From Puccinellia tenuiflora (Eukaryota; Streptophyta; Magnoliopsida; Poales; Poaceae), in contig QRDG01001736.1 in NCBI GenBank assembly GCA_012064385.1, forward strand, positions 46,900 to 110,899: a DNA stretch of 64,000 bases, written 5' to 3'. Both the position numbers and the translations under genes were made by a program. The notes beneath the pieces are model-generated. The model was not told the DNA's origin and did not search any database. It worked only from the letters and a program-made list of their open reading frames with translations. Position 1 is the first letter of the stretch. Each line of letters starts with the position of its first letter. Shown here piece after piece: positions 1 through 10,670 of the stretch.

Positions 1-86
1 CAACAGTAAGGCTCCTTTTCTTCCCTGTTGCATAGTCTTCTGTTAGGCGGCGACGTATACTGTTTTACTAGTTCATTTTTTTGCAG

Positions 87-3000
87 CATGTTTTCCAAAG
101 TCAATATATGGACCCCCCTGATGTCAATGAAGGTAGTGTCAATGAGGCGTCATCGTGTGAAAACCATCACACCCTCAAGTCTCCAGGTAATGCATATGCA
201 ATGCAACGATAGCATCGGCTATCAAAGCCAGAAATCCTCCTTCCAATTCTATGACAGAAATAAATATCTATACTTGACATATATATTCTACAAAAAGGTG
301 TAAGATGAAGAATAGGATGCAAGGGAAAATGGAGTCAATGTTCCTTATTTAAAAAATTTGTTTTCTGAAGGATAGCAAACGCATAATAGATGTTTCTTAT
401 ATTTTTGTTAGAGCTGAACTGGATTTACTTCTAAGAAGTAAGCTAACAATTAGTCTGTAGCAGATAAGCTGAAGGATGATGAGCCTCGTCAGAGGAAAAA
501 GCGAAAAACAAATGGTACAAGTAATGCTTGTCTTGAGGAAACAACAACGGGGCACCAAGATCAAAACATGCCTTCACTATCAAGGTAAAGGAACTATGTG
601 AATCCACCTGTGTTAGTCCTTGTTAGAAAGGAGCTTCACAAGCACATCTTTTTTCTAATTAAACATGTTTGTATACCATGGTCTAATTATAGTTTAATGA
701 AATTGACCCCCTGACTTAGGCTTGCTGTTAATAAAGCTATGCCATGGATGTTTGTATACATTTATGATAGTGAAGTTAGACTGTACATAAATACTGCTGT
801 CTGCCATCATTTCTTATGTTCCTAGTATTAATTTGTTTTGGACAGGACCGAGTAAACTTTACTCTCAGCTTTGCGACATCAATGATGATTGTACTAAATA
901 ATTTGTGCATATAGAACTTGTTTTACAATGCCAGTGCCTGTTAAGTCTTACATAGATTTGTACATAGAAAAATGTACCCTTTAATGGTGCCCGTTCTTAC
1001 AACTCAAAAATCTGAGCATATCTATCTTGCAGCTGTGATCCGCTTGTGGTTGAGTCTGAGACACTCTCTACAACTACAGTGCCTCAAAAGAATCTAAGAG
1101 TCCTGTCCCGGAACATTTCAGTGGGGCAGCAGGCAACATCACAGGATAAGCCTCCGAACGAAGATGTCTTGAACTGTCCACAGCGGGGTGGCCCTCCTAA
1201 GAAATCAAGATGCAAGGGTAAGTGCACCAACTGTTATGTGGTTGGCCACAGAAAAATAAAACTTTAATGGTCCTTCTTCGTGTAAGCAGCAGCTCATCCT
1301 AACGGTTCTAGAAGGACCCGCTCAAGTCATGTTGTCCATCACACTTCGAGTGTTGAGGCTGAGACGACATCTGCGCCTGCTGTCCGTCAAACTAATCTGC
1401 GAGCTACATGCCGAAACAGTTCAATGGGACGGCCGGCAACACATGAGAAGCCTCTATGCACTGAGGAGGTTCCTATAAAACACGGAAGAGATATTCATGA
1501 GAAATCTGGTGTGCATGTTGAGGTAAACACAAAGAAACCACTACCATTCTTAGAATTTTCAGTCGAATCTTATTAGTTTCAGTTCTAGCTTATTATTTTC
1601 TCAGTCAATCTTCTCTTAGTCTTTTTTTCATGCTTAATTAGATTATCATGCTCAGTTTTCTCTGTTTATTGGCTTCAGTTTATCATGTGTTTTTGTCAAC
1701 ACTAAGCTATTTGCTCAGTCCATCTTCTCTTAGTTTTATCATTATCAGTAAATAGGGTTTTCAGTTTATCATGCTCATTGTTCTCTGTTTATTGGCTTCA
1801 GTATTGTCTTGTTGATTCCATCAATATAAATGTTTATTGAGTCTCTCTCTGTCGTTATTCAGTTTATTGCATCGCCCATAGCTTAGTCTCATTTCCAGTT
1901 TTGGCTTACTTAGGGTTATCTCTGTTCTCTTAGATGCTTGATGATCTATCAGTAGTGGATATTTTTTCTTAGATGATTGTTCAAGCCATGTTAAAAGAAA
2001 ATAAAGAAGACTGCCTTCTCTTAGTCTTATCATTATTAGTTGCTTAACTTTGTTTTTTCTAGGATAAGCCTCTGAACGAAGATGTCTTGAACTGTCCACA
2101 GCGGGGTGGCCCTCCTAAAAAATCAAGATGCAAGGGTAAGTGCACCAACTGTTATGTGGCTGACCACAGAAAAATAAAACTTTGATGGTCCTTCTTCGTG
2201 TAAGCAGCAGCTCATCCTAACAGTGCTAGAAGGACTCGCTCAAGTCATGTTGTCCATGACACTTCGAGTGTTGTAGCTGAGACGACATCAACGCCTGCTG
2301 TCAGTCAAACTAATCTGCAAGCTACATGCCGGAAAAGTTCAACGGGACGGCCGGCAACACATGAGAAGCCTCTGTGCGAAGTATAGTTATTTCTTTCTCT
2401 CTATCGTTATTTTGCTACTAATGTGATGTGTACTTCTTAGCATTCTTAACCTACTAGTGTTATCTTGTCTTTCCATGCACTGTCTTTGTCAAAGAATTAC
2501 ATATACTTTGTTAGTCGTATTAGATAACTGATGTTGCTGAGACACTCATACAAAGATAATTATGCCCAAAACAACAAAGATAATTATGCTTGTGTTGTTG
2601 AGCACGTACATGTAAACACAGTGTAAGTTTTACTTATATTGTGTCAAAGTTAACTGTGCTTTGGATATGGGTTACGATGGTTTTTACGTATACCATTTAA
2701 AAATGTTTCAGAAGAAATTTACATGCCCTGTATGCCGCGTTAGCTATGACTTCGAGAGTTATATGAAGCGCCATCTATATACCCATGGAAGAAAAAACTT
2801 TTTCTGTCCAGATGAATCCTGCAAGCGCGCATTTCATGAGGTATGATTTGCAAATCTTACACATTAATTTTTCTTCATGATTTCTTTTTCTGCAGTACTA
2901 AACAGCAAACTGCTTTGTTTTAATTTCAGGTATCCAAACGGGACAGGCATTTTAGGGAGGTCCATGGGCAGGGTAAATGTTTCACCTGTACATGTGGCAT

Positions 3001-3506
3001 GATGTTTACAAGAGAAGAGAGTCTTAAAAGTCATTTTAAAAGAATACATAACTCGAGGGAGACTCGTTTGCCCTGTCAATTCGAAGGGTGCACCGAGGAG
3101 TTTGATGACAAGCATGCAAGGAAGACTCATGAGAAATCTTCTGTGCATGTTGAGGTAACAAAAAACAACCACCCCCATACTGCATAGTATATATACTTCA
3201 TGTACCCATGCCTTCCTCTTTTGGATTGGTTTATCAAACACCGCTCAAACGCTTCATTTTTGTAGGTCGACACACTTGGAACCGAGAGGGTAAAATGCCG
3301 CTTCAAGGGCTGCACGAGCACATTTTCAATGGTGTGTTTTGCAATTATATATGTTGATTTTTGTTTTCATGGATTGTTTTTCATTCTCTGCACTCTTTGA
3401 ATTTCAGAGAAAACATCATAACGCCCATTATAAGAAATTTCATAAGAAAACATCAGCATCTCGTGGAGAGGCCGGGAGAACAAGAAAGAAGAAGACAAAG
3501 GTATAG
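87..3506 (+). CDS. C2H2 zinc-finger protein, TFIIIA-like (5' end outside window)
   Basis: I joined ten exons by GT..AG borders: 87-186, 461-584, 1033-1217, 1290-1522, 2063-2135, 2208-2380, 2712-2840, 2930-3154, 3266-3331 and 3408-3506 (TAG stop). All phases agree, giving 468 residues with no stop. The C-terminal exons encode five C2H2 fingers: CPVC..H..H, CPDESC..H..H, CTC..H..H, CQFEGC..H..H and CRFKGC..H..H. The C-x4-C spacing and finger-rich layout resemble plant TFIIIA (5S rRNA gene factor), which is an inference. The N-terminal part is a linker with a basic nuclear-localisation-like stretch (RQRKKRK, exon 2) and internal repeats. Exons 3-4 and 5-6 are near copies of each other. A possible donor at positions 6-7 (GTAAGG) suggests one more upstream exon. 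Homology to TFIIIA is less certain than the gene structure; it could be another C2H2 family. Confidence 0.78.
1143..2380 (+). repeat. Tandem exon-pair duplication within the zinc-finger gene
   Basis: The block 1143-1466 (end of one exon, a short 72-bp intron, start of the next) recurs at 2063-2376 with about 93% identity by eye. Intron sequence and splice sites are included, so this is a DNA-level segmental duplication and not convergent repeats. Exon 1290-1522 also ends with a HEKSGVHVE stretch and a GTAAAC donor that matches the end of exon 2930-3154 (HEKSSVHVE, GTAACA). This suggests further exon shuffling inside the gene. Confidence 0.85.
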
Positions 3507-4604
3507 AGTGCCTTATACCTGTTGGAGAAGCAGCATCGCGGTCCGCAGAAGACTGAATCTTTTGTGCGTGTGCAGTATTTTCGTACATGTTACATTGTAC
3601 CATTACATTTGCAGCAGTCTTTGCAGTGATCTTTTGTGCAAGCGGGCACTGATTATTCTCTTAGATGCATACTCTGTGCACTGTGATGTTGTTGTACAAA
3701 CTACAAACTGAAGCAGACCCCCAATGCTCGGAATCTTCATATGGTTCTGTTCCTGATTTTAATTAACTGAAGCGACCAAGCATGGCTCCTAAAGGTTTGC
3801 AGATCTATTGTGGTAAATACTGCACTTCTGTCGGAGTTATAGGTCTGCTGTAAGTCTGTCTCTTCTCGATAGCCTGCTGCCGTGTTTCGCGAAGGCACAT
3901 GCTGTATCCAGTTCTAGCAGTCTATGTGGTTTTTGTATATCGTGGGTTTAATTCTGAGGCCAACAGGTTTGTTTTGATCATCCTGCTCCTAAAGGTTTAA
4001 CTCTTTTTTTGTCCAGTCAAAAGCTGGCCCTGTGCTGTTTTCTGTTTGATAGGAAGGTTGCTTTAATGTTGTTCAGTTAAACTCTGCTACTCGGTGCCAA
4101 AAAAGGAAATGTATCCCCTGTAAATCATGTGTGTGCGTGCATTAATAGAGGTGAGCGTGTATGTTTCCACTTAGTTTCTCAAAAACAAAACGAGAGGATA
4201 TAATTTGCAACGGTTATAGTTTATTAGAAAATAAAAATATGGGAAATCTATTTTGGATCATAGATGTAGACGCACCTGCTACCCAAAAATTGCATTTTAA
4301 AATGTCAACAAATTCTAAGCAAAAAATTTAGGTATATATTCGGAAATTCTATGTTCACACATTAAATTTTGTGAGTAAAGGATATTTTTATGGCTTGTGT
4401 AAAATAGACAATTTTCTGTGCTCCAGTCATTTTTTCGTGAAACATTGTGTGCAAACATAGAGTATCTTGATATAGATCCGAAATTTTAGTTCCAATTGTT
4501 TTGACATTTCAAAATACATTTTAAATTTGTTTTTCGTAATGGGCGAGTTTGTCCTATCAATCAAAAAATCATGCCCTAAAAATATGTAGTTTTTCATCTG
4601 AATA
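3507..4604. other. 3' flank of the zinc-finger gene and AT-rich intergenic DNA
   Basis: 3507-4150 is probably the 3' UTR and flank of the preceding gene; no convincing ORF is present. From about 4290 to 4530 there is an imperfect inverted repeat: the left arm includes TTTTAAAATGTCAACAAATT near 4293, and the right arm includes TTGTTTTGACATTTCAAAAT near 4495. This is typical of a small non-autonomous DNA transposon (MITE). Its exact ends and target duplication could not be set. Confidence 0.4.
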
Positions 4605-4607
4605 TAA

Positions 4608-6464
4608 GAGCAACTCCAGCCCCCCCCCCCCCCCCCCCCCCCCCGAGAGCCCCCCAGCACCCCCCTTTTGATGCCGGTGGCCCATTTTCCTCGTAGCCGC
4701 CCCCTCCCCCCAAGGCCTCTTTTTTCACCGGATTTGGCCCAAATTTTATCCGGCATCCCAGGCTGAATCCAGGGCGCCGGGTTCCGCCCGGGGGCACCGG
4801 CGAAAGGGAAATGGCGTGAATCCGAGGAAAACCGCGCGAAGCTTCCGGCGGGCCCATCCTGTCAGCGGCACACCGTTGCGTCGTCCTCATCGCCTCGTCT
4901 CCCGCGTCGCATTAGTGCTCCTGCCGCCGGTCAGGCGTACCGCCGTCGAGTCAAATCGGCCACGCGGCGGAGTTATGGCGCGCCACACTTACTGCCCCCA
5001 CCGGTATTTATTACCCCACCCTCACCGTCGGGCACGCCCACACATCTCACAGTCGCCCAACTCTCCTCTTCCTCTTCTTCCCCCCTCTCAAGCTCGTCGA
5101 GATAACCAGCAATGGCGGAGAGGTACCCTGGAGATGTCGCGGCGGCCAACGGCTTTGGCCGGAACTGGCTGCAGGACTGGGAGGCTCGCCTGCTATACGA
5201 GGCGGGCTACCCAGCCCCGCCGGACATGCGCGTCCCCAGCAATTGGCGGCTCAGCCAGATGGGGTTTCCGGTGCCCCCCGTCCCTGTCTGCGAGGATCGG
5301 CTGGCAGAGATCCACGCCGCCCGCGAGCGCATGACGTACGAGCAGCGGGCGAACCAGATCTGGGACCAGGAGAACAACGTCTCCTGGAACGCCTACTTCA
5401 CCGAGCGCCGCCAGCGCCAGCTCCAGGACTACACCGACCCGCCGCCTGCGCCCAAGCGCAACAACACCGAGGGCAGGAAGAGGTGGTGGGGCATGCCCGG
5501 CCGCTCGCTGGCCTATGTCCTCGGCTACATCGAGGACGGCAATGAGCCGCGGTTGCAGGACCCGCCGCACACGACCCCTGTTCGTCGGGGATGGACGCCG
5601 AGGAGGGAGTCCTCGTCGTCCTCCTCCTCCGGTGCCTCCCATTCCGTCGGCGCCTCTCGTTCCACCGGCTCGGTGCCGCGGACACCGCTCGCCCTCGTCA
5701 AGGACGAGCCGGTGGACGAGCCGCCGCGGACACGCCCCTCCCGTGGCATCGTCATCAGGGAGCCCGACGAAGGCCGCCTGCTGACGCCGAAGAAGGAGCC
5801 CGACACCGGCGGGAGCTCCCTCGGCCGCGTCCTCAAGAAGGCCTTCAAGAAGAGGGTCGTGAAGGTGGAGGAGGACTATGACGAGGACGAGGCCTTGAAG
5901 AAGGCAATGGCGAACAGCCTCAACGACGTGCTTCCGGCGAAGCTGGAGGACGCGCTAGACTGGTCAGCCCGCGACCACGCACGGGAGGAGGAGGCGTGCC
6001 AACGCCGCATTGAGGCCGAGGAGGCAGAGCTCCTCGCGCGCTACGAGCGCCGCCGCCATCGTCATGCCGAGCCGGAGCTCGTCGTCCTGGACAACACCGA
6101 CGAGGACGAGGCCGGCCCGAGCCACCAGTACCGCGGCGGCAACGGCGGCGTAGGATGCAGTGCTCTTCCCCCCGATGGCGACGACGACGGCGGGGACTAC
6201 ACGCAGTTCTACCGCCACTTCGGTATGTAGACGCCATCACCTTTTTTTATTGTTTTTTGTTTATCTTCTATGAAATCCGCCAGTTTGAACAATTATCGCC
6301 TAAGTTCGTCAAATTTTAGTTATCTGTAATTATTTTTCTCATTCGGCCTGAGGCCGCGGCTGGGAATCGGCGCGTCCCCAGGCCAATTTTTTTCGCCGGT
6401 GCCTACAACAGACCCAAAAAAAGGCCAGCAATTCGGCCTGAAGGGCCAACTGCTGGAGTTGCTC
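4608..6464. mobile_element. Harbinger-type element with 13-bp TIRs and TAA target duplication
   Basis: The left end GAGCAACTCCAGC (4608-4620) is the exact reverse complement of the right end (6452-6464). Both are flanked by TAA (4605-4607 and 6465-6467). A 3-bp TAA/TTA duplication with GAGCA-type ends is the hallmark of the PIF/Harbinger superfamily. The element is 1,857 bp and contains one long GC-rich ORF but no recognisable DDE transposase, so it is probably non-autonomous. A 25-C homopolymer directly follows the left TIR. Confidence 0.75.
5112..6230 (+). CDS. Uncharacterised acidic 372-residue protein carried by the Harbinger-type element
   Basis: Uninterrupted ORF from ATG 5112 to TAG 6228-6230, strongly GC-rich (third positions mostly G/C), unlike its AT-rich flanks. 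The N-terminal third is Trp/Pro-rich (WLQDWEARLLYEAGYPAPPD, later WWGMPGRSLAYVLGY near residue 120). Next come a Ser run, a KDEPVDEPP segment, a short basic stretch (KKAFKKR near residue 245), and a Glu/Arg-rich, probably helical region at about 255-320. The C-terminus ends in acidic DDDGGDYTQFYRHFGM. I see no transposase catalytic triad. The even codon use and lack of stops suggest a maintained or recently captured gene. It could be a host gene fragment or an element-specific accessory protein. Function unknown. Confidence 0.65.
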   Translation: MAERYPGDVAAANGFGRNWLQDWEARLLYEAGYPAPPDMRVPSNWRLSQMGFPVPPVPVCEDRLAEIHAARERMTYEQRANQIWDQENNVSWNAYFTERRQRQLQDYTDPPPAPKRNNTEGRKRWWGMPGRSLAYVLGYIEDGNEPRLQDPPHTTPVRRGWTPRRESSSSSSSGASHSVGASRSTGSVPRTPLALVKDEPVDEPPRTRPSRGIVIREPDEGRLLTPKKEPDTGGSSLGRVLKKAFKKRVVKVEEDYDEDEALKKAMANSLNDVLPAKLEDALDWSARDHAREEEACQRRIEAEEAELLARYERRRHRHAEPELVVLDNTDEDEAGPSHQYRGGNGGVGCSALPPDGDDDGGDYTQFYRHFGM

Positions 6465-6484
6465 TAAGTATATACTAGTGGTAA

Positions 6485-6985
6485 GAGCTTCTCCAACCGG
6501 ACCCCATTTAACTTCCCCCTATATGTCCGGGTGGACAAACCAGACACAACCAAAAAATAAAACCGCTACCCTACTAGACCCACATACGTAGCACTAATGG
6601 TCTGGCTGTACGGCACCTCTTGTACCCAGCCCATACGTGGGGGCGGATTTGGTGGGATTGTCCGGACATGCCCGCCAGGTCGGATCGCACAGACCGAACC
6701 CACTCCAAATCTTACTAAATCGACCCCAACCATCGCCTGCTCCACCCCTTGCCTACCCTGCCGATGTTCCAACCCTAGCTCCACCATCGCCCCAAAGCCA
6801 TAGTTCTGGCTCAAAGCCCTCCCTGTACTCCGCTGCTGACACGGACATACAGCTCACTCGTCGCGTGTTCGACAAAATGTCGGAGCTACCTTGGTGGAGC
6901 TTGCGCCGGATCTCTTTGCGTGTTTCACGCGAAAGAAGCTTTCGACGATCGAAGTGATGCTGGAGGATAGATAGACAAGGCACCT
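6485..6985. mobile_element. Truncated GAGCTTCTCC-ended element (one end only)
   Basis: GAGCTTCTCCAACCGGACCCC begins at 6485 after TAA (6482-6484). This is the same style of end as the Harbinger-type element just upstream. No matching inverted end with TAA was found before the LINE fragment at about 6990, so the right end is probably lost. Short ORFs inside look like chance. Confidence 0.4.
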
Positions 6986-6986
6986 T

Positions 6987-7175
6987 CGCCAAAGTCTCTC
7001 TGATGTTGCGATCCTTGAGGCCGTGGAGGTGTGGGTTATTGCCCAGACAGTCCAACTGAGGGAGGAAGAACCAGATTATGTCATGTGGAGGTGGTCGCCC
7101 AAACAGAAATTCTCGGTGGCCTCGACTTACTCCATTCAGTTTGCTGGTAGGATTCAGTGTGACTACAAGAAATTT
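6987..7175 (+). pseudogene. LINE reverse-transcriptase zinc-binding (zf-RVT) fragment
   Basis: The + frame reads LSDVAILEAVEVWVIAQTVQL, then DYVMWRWSPKQKFSVASTYS. This fits the W-x-(W)-x(3)-G/K-x-(F/Y)-S-V-x-S-x-Y pattern of the zf-RVT region that follows RT in plant L1-type LINEs. Nothing of the rest of the LINE is adjacent, so it is an isolated scrap. 7176-7650 is AT-rich with no gene that I can support. Confidence 0.5.
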
Positions 7176-7651
7176 GTCTGTGACTCAGACGCCACACTAC
7201 AGTTTATTTTGTAGGTGAATGCTACCAAACATGAACTTGACCATTGTAATATAAATCATGTAAGATGAGAATAAATGATTCAAAAGTAATTATCTATATT
7301 TGAGATCATGCAGACAATAGTTAATTTATAAGGATTCTCGATTTAAAAACCTCTGGTTTTTATCTAGATCCATCTTGTTAGGTCAAATTCGTGTAAGATG
7401 GAAAGAAAGAATGTATATATACTTGTGGGTTCATTTATGAAATGTGAATGGATGAACAATTATTAGCAAAGCAGGTCATGATATCTTTTGACGTTAGCAT
7501 GTCATGATTTTATTTTACGTTTGAGATGTTCGCCATTTCCTTGATAGAGAAAATTCTTATTCCGTGTGTTCCAGCGAATCTTAGGAAAATCAACTTCTCC
7601 TGTGGACAGTTAACCAAATAGATCCATGTAGACCGCGCGCCTTGGCGTCAC

Positions 7652-7709
7652 ACACCTTCTCTAAGCCAGCGTGCTGTGATACACCTTCTCTAAGCCAGCG
7701 TGCTGTGAT
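7652..7709. repeat. Perfect 29-bp tandem duplication
   Basis: ACACCTTCTCTAAGCCAGCG followed by TGCTGTGAT occurs at 7652-7680 and immediately again at 7681-7709 without a mismatch. This is probably replication slippage. Confidence 0.95.
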
Positions 7710-7819
7710 ACGTCCAAACATATCTATAGTTTTTTATGGTTTCATACTAATTTAATATCATTGCTACATATTTTTACACTTGCCTTCGTGAAAAATGTTT
7801 TGCATACTCTGGGATACCG

Positions 7820-8998
7820 TGTGCTGAGAGCTCCCTAGGTCGCCCTCCTCCAGGCGACCAGGGGAGTGATCCCAGATCGCCGCCGCCCCCTCCCTTCCCC
7901 TTCTCCTACCCCTCCTCGCCACTCCCGAAGGTGGCCTCGGCAAAGCCATCTGGCCTCCGATGAAGGGGGCGGTGAGGCATGGTTCGGTCGTCGCTGCCCC
8001 CCATGGAGATCTCGAGCGGATGTTGCAACAGGTGCTGCACGATCCATGGCCGGCACGCCTGGATCCTCCGCCGGCGGTGGTGTCTCTCGCTGGGCCGGAC
8101 GAATCAAGGCCATGTGCCCAGATTTGTGGTGGTCGGCGGGAGGCGTGGTGGTCGCCTCTAGGTGGATCAACGACAGACGGCGTGAAGATGTCCTCCTCCC
8201 TTGCGGATTAGCCCCTGGGGCTGTATGTGCGGGTTTGCGAGGCGGCCAGCCGGTGAGAGCCGGCTTCGACCTTGACGGAGCGGACGATGGCGGCATCCTC
8301 AGGCGTCGTTACCTTGTTGAAGGTGTCGTGGCTGCGTATCTTCTGTCTCCTGCCAGATGTTTCGGGGGAAACCTTAGATCTGGGTATCCCGGATCGAACG
8401 ATGGCGACACTTTTGGTGTCGCTCACCCTCTGGGGGCATCGCCTTGGAACATGTGATGCCTGGAGTGGGCTGCTGGTGGAGCGGTGTTTCATCTACCGCG
8501 TCGACAGCGGCGGTTCTCAACGGCATGGTGCAGTGGGGTCTCGGTGACGGACGTGTGATGGTGGATGCGCGCAGGGAGGTGGCGCAGTCTGACGTCGTGG
8601 TGGCGTCGACGGTAGGATCGGCGAAGATTATGCGGGGATTTATCCTGAAGATTGCTCGGTGGTTCGATGGAGGTGACGACTTCTGTAGCGTGCGCATGAG
8701 CTACTCGCTAAGAGTTTGCTAGACCGGATGAACGCTCCCGTTTCTCTTAGAGGGTGTCTCGGGGTATGCGATATTCCCGGCTCCTAGTTGATGAGGGGTC
8801 GGTTTTCTCGTTTTCAGGGCCCAAGGCTCTGTTGACATGATTTTCACTCATTGTCGGGTGTGTAGGTGTAGTGTGGTGGCTTCGGTTTTTTTTTTATGTA
8901 TGAACTTTGTGAGATCTTTGTTGAATAAATAATAAAGAGGCCGTATGAATTGATCGATGCAAAGGCCGGGATATAGCCTCCATTTCGGAAAAAAAAAT
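7820..8998 (+). mobile_element. Non-LTR retroposon, LINE-like 3' end with poly(A)
   Basis: The 3' end (about 8880-8998) has the characteristic Triticeae retroposon tail: TTGTTGAATAAATAATAAAG, then GAGGCCG...GATGCAAAGGCCGG, then CCTCC and an A-run at 8990-8998. The upstream 1 kb is GC-rich, with several overlapping short frames on both strands but no RT or endonuclease motif. It is therefore either a 5'-truncated or a non-autonomous LINE derivative. I could not find a target duplication, so the 5' border is approximate. Confidence 0.55.
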
Positions 8999-9297
8999 TC
9001 GACTATGGTTTTATAGAATTTTATTGGACTAACCTATTAACGTAGTGTCAAGTATCAGTTTTTGTTTTTATTGTCTTTGCATCGCAGAAAAGATGGAAAA
9101 AATGAAAATGCTCAAAAATATCTGAAAAAATGACAGGAATTTTAACTTTCATTAAAAACATCTAATGCCAGAAGATGGGCCCAGGGGGTGCCCCAAGGGA
9201 CACAGCCAGAGGCAAGGTTGCGGGGCCCGTCCATGTGGCCTCCTCGTCGCTCCCCTCACACCGTCTCTTCGCCTATATATTTCCTATATTATCTAAT

Positions 9298-9625
9298 AAC
9301 ACTGCATAAAGAGTTGTTTCCGCGGAGTTTCGACACAGAGCCGCCGTCATCATCCTGAATCCTAGTTTGGGGTTTCGAAGTTCCTGATTCGGCATTCTGT
9401 CAGGACGGGGATCCACCTCCGGATCCATCTTTATCAACCGTGTTGCCTCCATGACGACATGTGAGTAGTTACACCATGGACTAGAGGTTCGTAGTAGTAG
9501 CTAGATGGTGGATCCCGTCCCGATAGGATGCCGAAACAGGAACTTGGGAACCCAAACTAGGATTTGGAACGATGATAGCGGTTATGTGTCGAAACTCCAT
9601 GAAAAGAACTCCGTATGCAGTGTTT
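9298..9625. repeat. Inverted repeat with ~120-bp arms and ~90-bp loop
   Basis: The left arm 9298-9416 (AACACTGCAT...GGGATCCACC) pairs with the right arm 9506-9625 (GGTGGATCCC...ATGCAGTGTT). I estimate about 80% complementarity by eye. Long matching blocks include CTAGTTTGGG with CCCAAACTAG and CGGCAT with ATGCCG. No ORF lies inside. It could be a foldback MITE or a source of hairpin RNA. The flanks 9000-9297 and 9626-10022 show no gene. Confidence 0.75.
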
Positions 9626-10057
9626 TTACTGGAGAACTTAAGAGCAGCTATTGACTGACATTATATTACCATAAAACTTTGGAAAAAGAGTGGCTTTCCA
9701 AATCCAAACGGACCGAGTACAATGCATCAGGTTTTGTTGTGCACCGGACCTCCATATACTTTCCTAGAAGTCATCAGTTCGGCCCATTAACACTATGAAC
9801 ACTAAATTTGTCTTTTTTTCTCAAGCTGTATTTGAAATCTAGATCTAAAATTTAACAGTGTTGCACCTATTGTAAATTTGTGATTTGTAATACCACTAAC
9901 CTTTTCAGATTTTTTAAGTCTCTACATTTGTAAATCGAGACCCGGTGCACCTACAAGGTGTAGGCCCTGTCAGAGCTCTTGGACATCCTCTCTCCGCGTT
10001 CAGAAACTTCAACGGATGCTCCAGCCACTAGTAGAAAAGGGGGCAACGGTGCGCCCC

Positions 10058-10340
10058 CTTTAGTACCGGTTGTACAAAAACCGGTACTAAAGGGGGTCAT
10101 TAGCACCGGTTGTTTAGCCGCGCCAGGCCTCCAACCGTTTAGTACCGGTTGGTATTAACAACCGGTACTAAAGGCTACTCTTTAGTACCGGTTTCTAACA
10201 CCAACCGGTACTAAAGGGTTGGTGCACATGCTGCCACGGTTGGTGGCCCACGGCCAGCCCTTTAGTACCGGCTGTTTTAAACAACCGGTACTAAAGGCTA
10301 CTCTTTAGTACCGGTTGGCAATAACAACCGGTACTAAAGA
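10058..10340. repeat. CACTA subterminal repeats, left cluster
   Basis: Five palindromic units of the form TTTAGTACCGG(T/C)...ACCGGTACTAAAG lie at about 10059, 10138, 10183, 10260 and 10303. In CACTA elements such subterminal motifs are binding sites for the TNPA-type protein. Each unit has a 6-14 bp spacer, so each can itself form a hairpin. Confidence 0.85.
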
Positions 10341-10670
10341 GGCTCTGCCTATATATCTTCTTCCACCCCGAGCCGGCCAGCTCCATTTTTTGACCAACCC
10401 GAGCCCAACTCCATTTTTCCTCTCTCCCAAGCTCTAATTCACCCCATTTTCCTTCAACATTTGTGAAGATTTGTGGCACCGTATACAAGGGTTAGCAACT
10501 TCTTCATCTTCTCTTCCGGCATTCCAAGTTTAGCTCATTTTGTTGCAAGTTTAGGTAGTTTGATTTTTGTAGTGCTTGCAAGGTGTTTGATGAAATGCCT
10601 AAGTTAGGGATTTCATTTATTTTATATGCATTTTGAGCTCAAATTAAAGTATAATTTGTGGTTTCATATA

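Noticed and set aside
4594..4890. Gly-rich frames on the - strand across the C-run
   Set aside because: They are created by the homopolymer and the GC-rich Harbinger leader; no domain and no continuity with a gene.
5193..6240. Several 80-150 codon frames overlapping the 372-codon ORF on both strands
   Set aside because: High GC content removes stops from all frames; only the 5112-6230 frame has a sensible start, acidic/basic segment structure and length.
7652..7709. Target-site duplication of a removed insertion
   Set aside because: 29 bp directly abutting copies is much longer than any plant transposon duplication; slippage is simpler.
7866..8722. Possible genes of 90-196 codons in the retroposon
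   Set aside because: Overlapping frames on both strands in GC-rich DNA ending in a poly(A) retroposon tail; no recognisable motif.
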